Shown: positions 39,521-53,770, counted from the first letter of the stretch. The stretch: 64,000 bases of DNA from Paulownia fortunei (GCA_019321725.1 CM033116.1:18807869-18871868), one strand, 5' to 3'. Numbers and translations: made by a program. Notes: generated from the letters alone by a model not told the origin.

Positions 39521-40920
39521 GGGGAGACTATCTATTGTATCCTCTTTTATATTGCATCGATTGTCCGTTACGATTGAAATTCTATTTGCAAAGTGTACAC
39601 GTGACTACTGTAGTAATAGACAATCAAGCAATAGAGGATTCAATAGAATCTGCAATAGAAAATCCTATCCGCCGCGAAGAAAGTATATAAATGAGATTTT
39701 AGTTCACTGGGCCAGATGAATTGCTGATCACCCTTCCAAATAGTCCAAGATTTTTTTTTCTTTTTGTTTATTTTTATAAAGTTGTACTTATTCCAAATTT
39801 TTTTGTGGGATGATTTATGAGTACCCACTGTACAATCCTAGAACCATTGTATTTATACTTATATATAAGATGTATCCTAGTTAAAAATGAGAAATGTGTG
39901 ACTTTTCCATGGCCATTTTTCCAACAATTGACATTGTAATAAAGATCCCATTGCAATCTTTTTCAAGATTTTCAATATGGTTGGGTTAAATTGTACATTG
40001 ATAAATTGTTTGATTGTCACTTATGTCTCTAACCAGCTGTATGAGTGGGGTTTCTTCTCTTTTAAAGTCTTAATACAAATGATAATAACTCCAATCATAA
40101 TTTCAGGCACCTTTTTAGGTGGGGTGGTGGTAATTTCTTATATTAACGAGACACAGAGATCTTGGCCCCATCTCATCTTCTTTTTTATATTATAAAATAT
40201 TTTATTAAATTAATATTTGATTATGAATTATATAAATTAATATTTGATTTTGAATTGTGTCTGTAAAAATCCAAACTATGTTTACTCTAATAATAATATA
40301 TAATAGATTGTTGGTAGTTGTTAGGACTGATTTTTAATTGCTGATCAGTTCTCAATGATATTCATAGTATAATAATGTATATAACCAATTTACTTAAAAA
40401 ATAAAGCTTCAATTTCTTCTTCTTTTAATCCTAAACAAGCCAAATGGTGTAATTCTTATGAATGGCGAACTTTAAATTTTTGGAATAATCACAATAATTC
40501 ATTTATAATAATTATGATTGTGCAAACCTTTTAGGAACAAATAATTAGAAGTTAGAACCACTCATTAAGGCTAGATATACTTATATATATTATTTTAATT
40601 ATTTATGGAAAATAAAAGAACCCCAGGTTGGCAATGATGAGTTTCTGACAAGACCAAATGGATCTGGCCTTCAAAAACTTGGTTTCCATTGTTTTAAAAA
40701 TTATGAACAATAAAAGTTTAAGTAGTGGAGTTTGGGGGGATGGAAAGATGCCCCTTAAAGATAGATTAATCATTTGATGAGGGGTGGTTAGTAAAAACCA
40801 AAAGTTTTTTGGGGTTTAAAAATAATAAAAATAAATAAAGATTTCTGCTTTTGCAGCTTTTTAATTATTTTAATCAGGATTCCATTATTGGTCTCCTAAT
40901 CACAGTGAAATCAGTCCTTA
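39521..40920. other. 3' flank of the bHLH gene and AT-rich spacer
   Basis: It probably includes the bHLH 3' untranslated region. No further gene is recognised; frames at 39510-39719 and 39977-40195 have no domain. Confidence 0.5.
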
Positions 40921-40930
40921 ATTATCTGAA

Positions 40931-40993
40931 AAGATTCTGTGAAAATGATCTTTTTGCACATAAGATTCTGTGAAAATGATCTTTTTGCACATA
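40931..40993. repeat. Tandem duplication of 31 bp
   Basis: Two perfect adjacent copies of a unit beginning AAGATTCTGTGAAAATGATC, at 40931 and 40962. Recent duplication is likely because the copies are identical. Confidence 0.85.
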
Positions 40994-43977
40994 AAGAGTT
41001 GAACAACAAAATTATTCTATAATTGAAGATGTTTTAGTGATAATAGACCTGTCTGGAGAAAAAAAGAACATTAAATAATAGGCAATCATGCAATGAAATG
41101 TGTCTGGCAGTTGGATTTATTGCTTTTTTCCAATATTCTTCTGCCTGTAATGGTGGTTCTTGCAATTGGACCTTCCCTTGCTGTTTAAGCAACCTTGTAA
41201 ATGTGGGAAAATGAAATGTAAAAGACATTAGTATGCATAAATCTGTGTATATTTGTAGTATTTTAGCAGAAATTGGTAGTAAGTTTTGCTAGCAATATAT
41301 GTGGTGGCAAAACTTTCTAACTATTTATCAATACTTACTAAGAGTGAAGTGATGGTATGTAACTTCATCTTTTATAGATAATGTTCGAATATTGTTGCTC
41401 CCCATCTTCCCCTTGTTTTAGGGTTCAAATTATTTAAAAAAATATAACTATTTATTTTCTATGAAATAATTTGATAAGGGTATAACAACAAAAGTATAAA
41501 ATGAGTATTAATGGAGTGAATACTTATTTATTGAATTGAATAAGCATGGGAAATCTCTTCTCAAAATGTGCGAGAGTTGAAAAATAAATTAAATTGTTTG
41601 ATATACGAAATCTTGTTTCACCTTGGTTGTTGATATATGACAAAATAAGTTTGAACACCTTTTTTTCTCATTCAATAAATTTTTAAATGTCGACTTGATC
41701 AATTAATAAATAAAAAATATTTGATAAAAATATTTAAATTATTCAAATTAATTCATATTTAGCTCAATTAAAATCCGTTTGAACTTGATTCGCTTGGTAA
41801 TCAAACTAAATTAAAAAACAATCAATAAAAAAATTCAAACTAAAAAATAACTTGTTGGACTCAATTTAATTTATTTACACCTCTAGTCATGAGAAAGAAG
41901 TAAAAATAAAGGTACAAAAACCTATAATTCAATTTAATGAGAAAGAGCAAATAACAACGCCCCCTTCCCCAAACCCCCCACCCCACACCCACCCCCAACC
42001 AAAAAAAAAAAAAATAATCTTTCTGATTTGAGAATTTTCTCTTTCTAACTTTTCTTTTCTAGTTCCATCTATATTTTAATATCATTTTTTTTTTCTTATT
42101 CGCATCTCTATCACATTCTTGAAAAATTTCATAGCTACCTATTTGATTATATGACGCCCAAGTAAATTTATAAATATTTGAATTTAAAAATAATAATATC
42201 ATAAATTAAAAAAATGATATTAAAGATACTAGCAGGAGTTTTTGGACAACCTTATTGCTATAAACTTGACCTATTGGTGGAATGGTGACACACCTTTTCT
42301 TCTTTTCTTTTTCCTAAATTTCTTGCTGTCTTTTGTTTTTTCCAACTGCTTCTTTTACCTCTTTTGCTAATCCCTTTTGCAGCCAAAAATGGTGGGCAGA
42401 GAGTGTTTGTTAAGTATCTAATTCTGTTTATAGAGAAGATTAATATCATACAATAAATGTTTGGTTTAATATCTTAAATAAATAATATTCTAATTTCATT
42501 TTTAAAAAGGATAATGACTAATTTCCAACTCCTCTTCAAACGACTCGAATACCAAATAGATATTTACGTATAATTAGCAATATGGGCAAAATGAACTAAG
42601 ATAGTGTTTAGTGTTGAAGAATTAAGGATTAAGAATTTGAAAGAGGAAGAGATAAAATTTAGGAGAAATTTAAAGATCACCATGTGATCTTCAGAGTCTT
42701 AAGAATGAAGGAAAGCTCTTCAAATCATACAAGACAAAAATGTTGTAGTATAGATTCAAGATAATGGAAAAAGGTGGTTCACAACATTTGTATAGAAACC
42801 TTATGCCAAAAGGGGCCAAGAAAAGGACTTTCACAAACTTAATTGAAATTTCATGTATTTTAAGTTATATTTTTGAGTTCTTTATAATCAAAAGTTACAG
42901 TCGTTTAAAATTCAACATTAATTCAAAAATACTTTATCTCAAATTTAAATATTTTTTGAGTAAATTATAAAAACTATCAATGAGATTTGATCTATTTATA
43001 AAAAACTCAACTAACTTTCAAAATGACAAATACCCTATTGATATTTGTTTCTATTTTACAAATTACACATGTTAAGGGAACATTTGCAAAATAAAGACAA
43101 AATTCAAAATGTATTTGTAATGATTCAATGGGGTATTTATAATTTTGAAACATAATAATTTTTTTTTGTAAATAGACCAAATTTTAAAGATATTTTTTTA
43201 TAATTTATCTATAATTTTTTTTATTTTTAATTTCTTGACCCAATCCCATCTATCCAAACATACAAAGTCACTTAACTAAAAAGGTAATTAAAAACCCAGA
43301 AAAAGAATTTCATGTAGGTGGTCATGCACTTTCATCTCTTATCATTTCAACCTCTTTGCCACTCAAAATTGTAGAGCCATTTTGGGAAAACCAACCCCTC
43401 TACAATTACCAACAACTCTACTTTTCTTTCTTATTTTGGGGATGATATTCCAACCCCATTTTTTGGCACAAGATTGGAACCAAGATGAAATAAATTGCTT
43501 ATTCTTTTATGCTAATAGTGCATAAAAGAATACTTAGTGCTTTACCAATGGAATAAATTGCATATAAACCCTTTATGAAATTTGATATTGCATAAATCTC
43601 AACTCAAAGATAAACCTCTTCCCACAAACTTTGAACTAATTGCATAATTTTTACTAAGAAAATTTTCTATTTCTTTTGCCTTTATCTTTTTTTTTTCTTT
43701 CCAAACTTGGGTTCAAGAAACATAAAATCAAAGAAACACAATATGGTAAGTTGTTATAATTGATCAAAATTTCATTACTCAACGATATGTTTTGACCTTA
43801 GATTTTAGTGAGAAAATTGTCCAAAGATTTCTTTATCTAGTGTTGAAGGAAAACATGGAGGAAATATTTATACGACTATGAGATAGACTCATTGATTTAT
43901 ATATCTATTTACTTTTTTTTTAATAATAGTCAATTATATTCAAACAAAATTGAAACTGCCACTCATTTTCTCCAAAA

Positions 43978-44014
<37 letters not shown>

Positions 44015-45959
44015 CTGAAATATTAGATTTTGAAGTCCACAAATCAGAATTAACATTCTCATTTCTCAGTGAAAAATGACAAGGAGACTGTTAGATATGA
44101 TTCTTAATAAAGACTGAACTACTTTGGTTGTGTGTAGATATATCCAATTAAGCAAGTTGTCCCTGTTCCAAGTCACCCCACTCACCTTACCAGGGCCCTT
44201 TTCTATCTAGGATGCTTTCTCATCTTAATCAATTTGGTGGGCATTTATACATATATTAATTAGAAAAAAAAACAAAAAACAGACCCTTGGCAATATGAAT
44301 CATACACTAAATAATCACAATGTGAGGGGAAATTTCCATGCACAATGTAGTTGGATCATTAAAATATTTTCACCTAATAATGTACTATTTTGTATTACAC
44401 GAATAACAAATTCTTGATTTTCCAATATGTTTTTTTCAGCTTAAAGACTCGGGATTGATTACCTTATCCTGAGATCAGTGAAGGTGTTAAAATATACTAT
44501 TCAAACCAGAGCAATTACACTGTTAACATAAAAAGCACAAGTCTATTTTGAAAAATCGATTTGATAGAACTCATCCCCTAATTAGCGGAGAATGTACTCA
44601 ATCTACATATGGGACAAGTACGATTTCTAACATCCTAATAAATTAAGGATATGAGATAAATATAATTTCTATCACTTTATGACACAACCTAACAAATGGA
44701 CGATACGATACAAATGCAATTTCTAATACCTATCCTGACACTTAGCGTGTTATGCAAAATAGGCTGGAATCCAAACTCATTATCGCCTCAAACCCTAGTA
44801 GAATGATAAATGAATTTAGGTATAATTCATCCCAAAAAATTAACTCAATGGGAGAGGGTACTAAATCCACATGCAAGTATAATAATATCTAGGATAAATA
44901 TAATTTCTAACATATTCTGTATAAACTTGAAGACAAAAAAGAAACAAACACAAAACCATGACTATGTAGAGGAAAGGTCATTGTTATCAATTGTTTAAGC
45001 CAAAGTACTTAACTTATCAATCATGGTTTCTTACAACTTGTTGAATGTTTTTCTGCATCAGAAAGTCATTCACTTTCTTACCATCCCCAACAAGGAACTC
45101 TATTCCCACTTTTGTGATTATCTGTTGGGATGCCCTTTTCCATGTGAAAAATCCTTACTTTTTGCCCTCTTCTGGCTATGTAGTTGTGACATTCACCAAT
45201 TTTTCCCAAGTCTGTGTGCAGTCTCTTGAAAGGGTAAGATGAGTAGTCAAATTGTAGAGGTAATTGAATACCCCCAACACACCTCATGTAATTATAGTTG
45301 TGGGTTCAATCTTGGAATCAACAAAACTTTTAGTGTTCCTCATTATTAATTTACTTATGTCATGATCAAGTTGTGGGAGAGAAAAAAGAGAACATCCCAT
45401 CAGATATTATCTCAAATGATCAGTTTCAATGAATGTTTTTTTAGGTAACCATCAATTATATTACTTTACTGTAAGAAAAATTAATTGAGTAATTGTTGTG
45501 ACAGTAGATTAATATCTATATATTTTGTCATCATTTCACAAAAATAATTAATTTAAATTATCAAATTTTCTCTAATGGCCGACGTGAAATATTATAATAA
45601 CCCTCTTGGGACTAGGAACGATCTTTAGGGGATCCAATCAATGTGGGCTACGTAACATTGACACAAATAGTATACCATTATCGATTCTAATACAATTTTA
45701 TCATACCAAAATCTATATAAAAGGAGCCCACAAATAAAACTAAAGCACAATGATAACTTGCTAACAATAAGTTTTCACTTGCTATATGAAAATAGTTGAA
45801 ATTTAAATCCAAAATTGATGTGGAATACTACTTTAATTGTAAAATTTTGAGTTGAGTCCACACATCACTAATTGCAAATCTTGACTCAGATTACGAATTA
45901 AAAGTTGATGAATGCAGCGGTTCCAACCATTTCTACCTTTTTTCTTTCATAATGAACAA
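40994..45959. other. AT-rich intergenic sequence
   Basis: No gene supported. About 41660-41890 is another AT-rich dispersed repeat ending in ATTTACACCTCTAGT. A C-rich run lies at 41957-42000. A TATA-like CTATATAAAAGGAGCC at about 45712 lacks a following coding region. Short frames near 45023-45287 overlap one another on both strands without any domain. Confidence 0.5.
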
Positions 45960-45998
45960 CCCCCCCCCCCCCCCCCCCCCCCCCACACACACACACAA
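45960..45998. repeat. Poly-C (about 25) followed by (AC)n
   Basis: An exceptionally long C homopolymer followed by seven AC units. The length is likely unreliable in any assembly. Confidence 0.9.
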
Positions 45999-47161
45999 TT
46001 TGCACCAATCAATGCAAAATTTGATCCTTATCAAGGGATCCTCCTTTTGCCCTCTCTTTCCTGATTGAATAATATCTTAGTTATTTTATTCTTATGATAG
46101 TTTTGTTTGAGTCGCCTGCAGACAAAAAATGATTTAGGTTACGATTGTTTGGCCACTTCATTTCATAAAATTGTGTTTTATGGAATTTTTTATTTTTAGA
46201 AATCAATATTTGTTTAGCATTTAAGAGGAATTTTTGAAAAATTAAATATCTCTACCTACCTTTTTTTTCCATAAAACAATTCAACGGAACACTATCTCAG
46301 AAATAAAAAATGTCACATCAAATATATCATTATATTTTTCTTAAAAAAACTCATTCAAACACATTTATTTTAACTCCTCATTTCTCCCAAATTACTTTTT
46401 CTCATTTTATCTCATAAAATCAATTTTCACAAACACGTGCCATTCAATCGCCGCCGAACGTATAGCATAATGACCCGCACAGAGACCGTGTTTTTCAGTT
46501 TGGATCTAATCCAACTTAGACGGATTAAAGGTGAGATAATTAAGTGAAATTATCATTTTTTTTTTTATAATGCATACACCAATGATCATTGTTCAAAACA
46601 ATCCTGGATTTTGCCACCAAGTAAATCATTAGGGCACCAAAAAGCTCTTTACAAAGTAATATTGATAAGAAGTCAATTTTATGTAAAGACAAACTCTCCC
46701 TTCAAACATTAGCTATAAAATAGAATATGCTGGTTCTAGTCAGATTCTTACACGTCGTTCAGTCCATGCGTCTAAACAATGCAGCACCTCATAAGAATCA
46801 AGTAAAAATTAATGTACATTTGGAACACTCTTGATTTTCAATTGCAATTGATAATCCATCTCACACTGCATCACCATCAATCCATGCCACATGTATTAAT
46901 GATGTAATGATTGTATTGAAATATGAGATAAAATAACAACTGTAAAAAGAGAATCCGAACTGCATTTGGAGAGCCCAAGAAATGGAAAAGGACCTTTTTC
47001 GCTCTACTATAGCAATTATTCATGTTTCATAATGTTACAGTATTGAAGGATTATAAAACTTACAATCGCGAGCAAGTACTGTCTCCAAACTTCTTGGATT
47101 AAATGCTATAAATGCCCGTAATTATAAGCCAGCTCAACCATGTCAAGGACAAGCACCATCT

Positions 47162-50100
47162 TTAGTAGGTTGGGAACTTCGGATCCACATCGTGGGCCCA
47201 TGACTCAAGCCCCCCGATGATGTCCTTAGCTACAATAAACCCCACCTTATGGAGATACTGAACAGCCCTTTGGGAATCGTTGCCTCTTCTGCAAATTACA
47301 TACAAAGAAGCACCTGTACTAGTATCACCAGTCTTGTTCAGTTCCTCTCTTGCCAAAGCTTCAGCTATTTCAGACAACCTTCCTTCCAAACTTGCAAAAG
47401 GAATGTTCAAGGATTTTGGGAGAGAGATAATCTTGTAGTGATGAGCAGGTCTCACATCTACCAATACATGTGCCTCACCTTTCACATTTCTCTCATTGTA
47501 CTCCTTGCTGGTAATTCTAGCCTCTGCTGGAAGCAGGTGTAACTTCAACGGAGACTGCAATGATTTTAAACGGTCATGAAATGAGTCAAAATGAGTAAGC
47601 TATATTCTCTAGATCAAGTATGTCAGGTTATAAACAAATTTTATGGTTCTGATCAGAAAATAGAGCAAGAATACAGGCAAACAAGTAACTAACAACATTT
47701 CTGCGTAAAGCCTCTGGGAGACACAAATTTGTTACTATAATGAACTGGCTGACAAGTTCGTAGCAAATTGTTCGACTCAATGCATGAAAGAGGTAATCAT
47801 GAAGAGTCCATGCATATACGTGTTATATTCTTGACATTTGCCCTTATCTTAGTAATTTCTTCCAATACAGAGAATTAGTAGAAGCCAACAGCCTTCTTAA
47901 ACTGATAGATAAGCTATATAGTAAGACAAGGGATGAATAGATTGAATCAGTAACCTCATCCAGAGACTACAAACCGATAATAGAGACTGTGACCACCATG
48001 ACCACCGATGGTAATAACTGTACATATTAATTAACCATTCAAGGTTCACATAGACTGAAGATCAAATCTGTCAATAACTAAAGCTCTAAAGTACATCAGG
48101 TGTGAGTATCTTTTATTCATTTTGCAGTTCAAACGATTCACTCAGTAAGTATGGGAGTTTTGAACAACATTATACACAAGGAAAATGAGAACAAGAGAAT
48201 TAACAAACAAGTTATGCACCGTGGATAGAGGAGACTGAGTGAATTTTTCATAGTCAAAATTACAAAATTGCTGTTCTGTCAATGTTGCATTTTCTCCACA
48301 GGCTTCACACTGTAATGACCTCCCTCTGATTTTGACCTGCGAAATGTCGGGGCAAAAAGTTCAGGACAATGACAGATGTATTTGCACGGATTAATAATTT
48401 ATTTTTATCGGCAACAGGCAAGAAAAACAAAAACTATAAAACCAGTATGCATGGTACATATGAGCTCCTCATCACTTTGTATTACCAATGCTTGTTTCAT
48501 GTCAAGCAAAAAACACTTGCTTATTCTGTGAAAATCTAGTTTTCAACATTGTGTAACATTTGGAAGAGACAACTAACCTGTCCTTTTCAAAAAAGTACAA
48601 TAAGATCCATTTCATATCTTAAACAATCCATGTTAACCTAAAATACTAACTGCTGCTCATTGGTCTATAGTAGATAAACTATCATATGAACCAGCTAATT
48701 GTTGAGGAATTCACATGCTCTTTGTGCTAAAAGTTGAGGAAAGAAGTAGATTTTAAACTCAAAGACTGAAACAAGACAATAAACATACAACACGAATTCG
48801 AGCAGAAAGTGCATCAAACAGAAGCATCCTTCCTGAAAGTGGTTCCCCAACTGCACATGCAACTTTTATAGCCTCCAGGGCCTGGAGGCACCCAATAATG
48901 CCAGGAACTGTATTTCAAATGCAAAAAAACAAATAAATAAATAAATAAACAATGAAACTAAACTTTAATTTGCTCAAAATTACTGCATTTAGTCTGTGAA
49001 CATATTCCAAATTTTCTGACACAGAAAAAGGTCAGATTCTACAATCAGTTGAGTTGTGGCTCCATTTAGCATCCAAGAGGTAAGGATTCCAGCAGCCAGC
49101 CAATAGAAAACTCTAAAAGAAAATATTATATTTTAAAATGGAATAAATTTCCAGATATTTAGCGGACCTGTGGCCTGAAGAGCCAATCTTAATAAACATC
49201 CCCCGCCCCTCTTACGAAAAAAATCTAAATAAATAAGTAAAAAAGAGAAGGCCATGAAAAAGAAAAGGAAAACAACATTCTGTAACATAGTACTAACTAA
49301 AATGCTTACAATTATATTTTTAGCCAAAATTAAAATATTTAGCAAGTGGACATAAAAGAATTATTTAAATTATTTCTACCAAATACTGTAAGAATTTATA
49401 TTCTTCAAAATGATTCTGAAACCATTAGTAGAAGTGTTACATGTTCAATATACCTACTCCAAGAACTCCACTGTCTGCACATCTCTGACATGCTGTTGTA
49501 GGTGGTGGAGTAGGAAAAAGGCATCGATAGCATGGACCTCCATTATAATTGTAAACAGTGAGCTGCATAAGCAAAAGAGGATGGATAAACAATATAGCTA
49601 ATCAGCAATAGTAACGCTTTGCATTGAAGTAAACTAATTCTAGCTTAGCAAATAGGTTTGTCATTAGTAACCAAATGGTAATGTGTTGCCCCAAAAGTAC
49701 ACCTGTCCTTCTAATCCGAGTGCAGCTCCAGAAATTAGAGGCTACAAGCATAAACAGACACATGGTCAGTGGTCGGGCAAATCCAATATTAGGGCAATCT
49801 AGAAAAGAAAGTTCACATTATAAAATGTATTAACACGACAACATAATTTTCAATTAAACGTCCAACATGCAACATTAAGATTTCCCTCTAAATATAACGC
49901 TTCTGCGCTCCTACCATAGTGACAATAATAGATAGAATTGGATCGATACAAAACTTTTATGCAACATATTAAGAAGTTCAAAAAGTGAATAGACATTTTA
50001 ATGACTAGAAACCAATCTGTTCATATCAAGTTTTTTGGTAAACTTCAATAGAAGATACAACAAAAAACTCCTCACCTTTCCCAACACAACACAGCAATCA

Positions 50101-50565
50101 CTGATCATGTAACGACTAGGTACATTATCTGTTGCATCTACAACAATGTCATACCTGTAATACATGAAAAGTCCCAAAATATGAAATATCACTCCACTAT
50201 CAACTACAATTTAAATTACTATAACAGGAAATCAAAATAGACAGGGAGTATCATACTTTCTCATAATCTCCAAGGCATTGGATGTACTGAATGCTTCCTT
50301 GTGCTCTACTATTTTGACAGTAGAGTTGATCCTGAAGAAACAATATTAAGATAAATAAGAGGTAAAACAATGACATTTTTAGCATGAAACTGTACCTTTG
50401 TCAAATAAAAAACAAAAAATACTACTTTATTCCCCACCCCCCCACCCCTCCGCGTGTTGCTTTACTACAAAAACTAATAAGAAAATAACAAGTAGCATAC
50501 GCGCGACATGCAGCAGCAGCAGACTCTACTTTTGATCTTCCAATATAAGCTTCAGTATGAATTAT
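47162..50565 (-). CDS. CNX5: MOCS3/CNX5 adenylyltransferase and sulfurtransferase, 3' eight exons
   Basis: complement(join(47162..47554, 48220..48336, 48792..48907, 49454..49562, 49703..49741, 50076..50154, 50257..50331, 50501..>50565)); all junctions are GT-AG and phases agree. This gives 330 aa of roughly 460. Reading order: IIHTEAYIG and AAAACR (E1 core), [70 protein letters not shown], the second zinc pair CEAC, then LLPAEARI and a C-terminal rhodanese domain with active-site CRRGNDSQ, ending DPKFPTY. The enzyme adenylates and then thiolates the C-terminus of molybdopterin synthase small subunit and of URM1, feeding molybdenum cofactor synthesis and tRNA thiolation in the cytosol. The N-terminal ATP-binding part (Gly-rich loop, about 125-130 aa) is absent: no matching exon lies between 50566 and the N gap, and I found none beyond it. 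Confidence 0.93.
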
Positions 50566-50877
50566 CTAGAAAACAATGACAAGAATAGTCAAGAGCCCCA
50601 TAATAATTCAAATCATCTCACACAAGGGTAACAGCACAAGGTACAATAATTGTGTGTTACTGTACGCTATATTACATGCTCATCAATTCAAATTCAGCGA
50701 CAGGAAAATTAAGAAAACGTTCTCTAAGATTTATAATTCTGGTTATTATTATTATCACCACCATCATCATCATTATTATTGTTGTTATTATTATTATAAT
50801 TACAATTATCATTAGAAAAATAAAGACATGTTCTCTAAGATTTATAAGAAGTCATCATCATCATTAGTGTTGTTGTT
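50566..50877. other. CNX5 intron remainder with (ATT/ATC)n microsatellites
   Basis: Upstream intron sequence of the CNX5 gene, with ATT and CAT trinucleotide runs at about 50738-50812. A 19-bp phrase TGTTCTCTAAGATTTATAA-like occurs twice (about 50718 and 50829). No exon was found. Confidence 0.6.
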
Positions 50878-50977
50878 NNNNNNNNNNNNNNNNNNNNNNN
50901 NNNNNNNNNNNNNNNNNNNNNNNNNNNNNNNNNNNNNNNNNNNNNNNNNNNNNNNNNNNNNNNNNNNNNNNNNNNNN
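50878..50977. other. Assembly gap of exactly 100 N
   Basis: The round size of 100 indicates a scaffolding gap of unknown true length. It interrupts the CNX5 gene, and the two flanks show no evidence of being contiguous. Confidence 0.97.
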
Positions 50978-51681
50978 TGATCCCTATCACTTTTGTTGTG
51001 GGAAAATAGCCACTGCTGGGATTTTTCTCTCACTAGGGATGAAGATAATCCTTACTTTGTCAAGGTTAAGTTAGGAATTGGTCATCATGGTAACTTTCTA
51101 TTGTGTCTTTCAATGAGCGGTCTTTATAATATCAATATTCCAACTGGTGGTATTTCATCTGGAGATATTTGTTAAGGATGTGTGGATCCTGTTGGATTGG
51201 CCTCTACAAACTGCTGTGGTGGAACCTCTAACATTGTTGGGGTTGCCTCTTCTTTCTTTCTCCTTGTCTCCTCATTCCTATACTACGTCTTCTCTAGTTG
51301 GCTCCATCCTAAGTGTTGAGGACATGACTCCTTTGGTGATTTGCTTTGTATTGAGCCATTGCTTGGGCAAAAATATTCTCCAGCAAGGCCTTCAGTACTT
51401 CTTATAAGAACTGTGTCTGGACTGGTCTTGCTGAGGGTCATTTAACTGAGACTTATTCCAGTATTGCGGGAGCTCGCTGGTGGTAATGCTCCTGAAGTTT
51501 CTGAAACGAACCCTCAAGGGCCATTATTCTACACTAGTTTTGCTTGCCCCTTGTTTGGTCATACTCTGGGAGGTTTCATCATTTTGCTCCTCATTTCTTT
51601 TGTGTCGAGACAATGGTGCCTAGGCAAGCCTCCTACTGAGGACTTCTTCTTTGGAGTGGGGTGTTGTTGTGGGTGATTGGT
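50978..51681 (+). mobile_element. Unidentified decayed coding-like sequence, possibly retrotransposon interior
   Basis: The sequence is less AT-rich and coding-like in composition, but broken by stops. Frames give WENSHCWDFSLTRDED and KDVWILLDWPLQTAV and switch frame within 200 bp. I do not recognise a domain. It sits directly before a candidate LTR, so it may be the 3' end of an element interior. Confidence 0.3.
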
Positions 51682-53770
51682 TGTAATACCAACTACTCAA
51701 CAACTAGATATATAGTATAATTTAACATGATAGAGCTTGTGTATACGTGCGATATTATTTTTTTTTCTTTTTTATAGCACTTTAAGAAAAGATAAATCAC
51801 TTCTTATATGCACAACCTTGTTTAAAATACTTTCTCACACATGTCATGTATATAACAGGATCAGTATTTATATAAAAGCACAACACCCACAATGACCACA
51901 ATATTTACATACTTATTTACAGTAAAGTTTTAAAAGCAAAATATAATACCAGTCTAAAAATATAATACAACAGACTCAAAATATAACAAGTCAACAAAAT
52001 AGCCCAACAGGTCGTCATCCATGTACACACTCCCTCAGACACCTGCAGGAGCTCCAACAGCCGCCCAACCAGTAAAAGATATTTCAAGCGTCGTCGTACT
52101 CACCTACAATGCATAAAGTATATGAGCTAACGCTCAGTAAGTAAAGATTGTGTATGTCAAAGAATAATCTACAATATCAAGTCATGCATCTCAAAATACT
52201 ATACCTACAATGCAATTCTATGCATCAAAATATTTCTTTCAAAATAATTTCTTTCTTGGGCCCCTGACTAATGCTACTATCCCATGCACCGAAAAAAAGC
52301 TCTGTACATCGCCATAATCTAATGGTCAATAATCATATAAGCATGTAAATCCATGCATGCAAACCTACAAATCCATGCATACAACCATGCAAATCCATGC
52401 ATGCTTCGGTGCAATTGTAGTGGTAACAAAATATTTTTCTTTCTCAGAATCATGTCGTGCAATGCAAGATTTATCACAATGCTTGTATATGATGCATGCA
52501 CGTATCAATGCCCATGTATGTATGCTCAATGGAGAGCCCTCTACTATGCACATATGATTTATGATATTATATATAAATCACACATCTACTATGTATATGC
52601 ATTGTAGTTGCAAATGAATCTTTACTTACCTTTCACTTGGTTGGTGGCTTAGTCTAAATTTGTTTAGTATTCATCTCCAACCTTAGATGTAAAATAGCCT
52701 ATAATATTATCCAACATCAAGCACCATTCCCAATTTGGTAAGTTGAAAGTACAAAATCTCATACTAAGACCTTAAACACCAAGCTATCTAGCTAATAATC
52801 AAGCTTTCACAAACTAAAATCCAATATAGTCCCTCACATACCTCAATTTCTCATCATAAATACATGCAAATATCATGTAATGGAAGTATTATAACTCTAA
52901 TAGCATGTACCTAATTGTTAACACTCAATAGAAACATGTCTAAGTTGAAACATGCTAAGTAATCAAATGGAACAGATTCACATTTTCACATTTTCACATT
53001 TTTCTGCTATCCAATTTAGTTGCATGCTAACTTTGACATTCTTAAGCATATCCAATCACTCCTAAATTTTTACCACACTTAGATAACATGTAGAGAAATA
53101 TAACCATATTTTATAATGGCCTAAAATCACTGATTTACCTCAACAAAATCAGCCTAATTATTACATCACAGAAACTGTAAATTCTATCATGACAGTTTTG
53201 GGTCTCTCTTCAAAAATCAAACCATATTTCAATTCATAACCTCTCCAAACTTACATACATCACCTAAACTTATATATAAACACATATATGGTAAAATATT
53301 TAGGTTTTAATCAAGTTGTTATACATGTATAAAGCTTTAAAAATAAAAACCAGCAAGTGTATAGTTTATGTCCCTAATGATTTCTATTGGAATTTTGCAA
53401 CTAAAAATCCTTCTTTTGTGAATTATAAGACCATAGATAACATCCTAACATGATTATAAAAAATAATAGAATCTTTAAAAACTCTAAACCCTCAAACAAT
53501 TTAAGATCAAAACATAGGTTAAGCTCACATATGCAGAATTTTAAGTCTCTACTTGCTCCTCCTTACTTCCCTTTGCTTCCTTCACTTTTTCTTCACTTGG
53601 AACACACTTGGGAGCGACTTCTAAAATTTCATATGGAGGTTTTGGAGGTTAAATAGCTCAAAAAATAGTTTTTGATCGTGGTTCAAGGATAGAAATGAAG
53701 AAAGGTTGAGGTGGTAGCTTGATATGGCAAAGCTTGAGGTGTCAAGTGGTGGTTCAAATCTGATGTTACA
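51682..53770. mobile_element. Candidate long LTR (TGTAA ... TTACA)
   Basis: It begins TGTAATACCAAC and ends GATGTTACA, giving the short inverted TGTAA/TTACA termini usual for plant LTRs, about 2.1 kb apart. It contains CTCACCTACAATGCATAAAG and GAGCTAACGCTCAGTAAG, phrases I associate with long Ty3/gypsy LTRs, plus repeated CATGCATGCAAATCCATG words (52340-52400). I found no matching second LTR and no target duplication, so the call is tentative. Confidence 0.35.

Noticed and set aside
45957..46000. Poly-C plus AC tract considered as a telomere-like or organelle insert.
   Set aside because: No TTTAGGG repeat and no organelle gene text nearby; it is a simple homopolymer and microsatellite.
52319..52607. 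Overlapping frames rich in His, Met and Cys on both strands.
   Set aside because: They arise from repeated CATGCATGCAAATC words in a candidate LTR, not from a gene.
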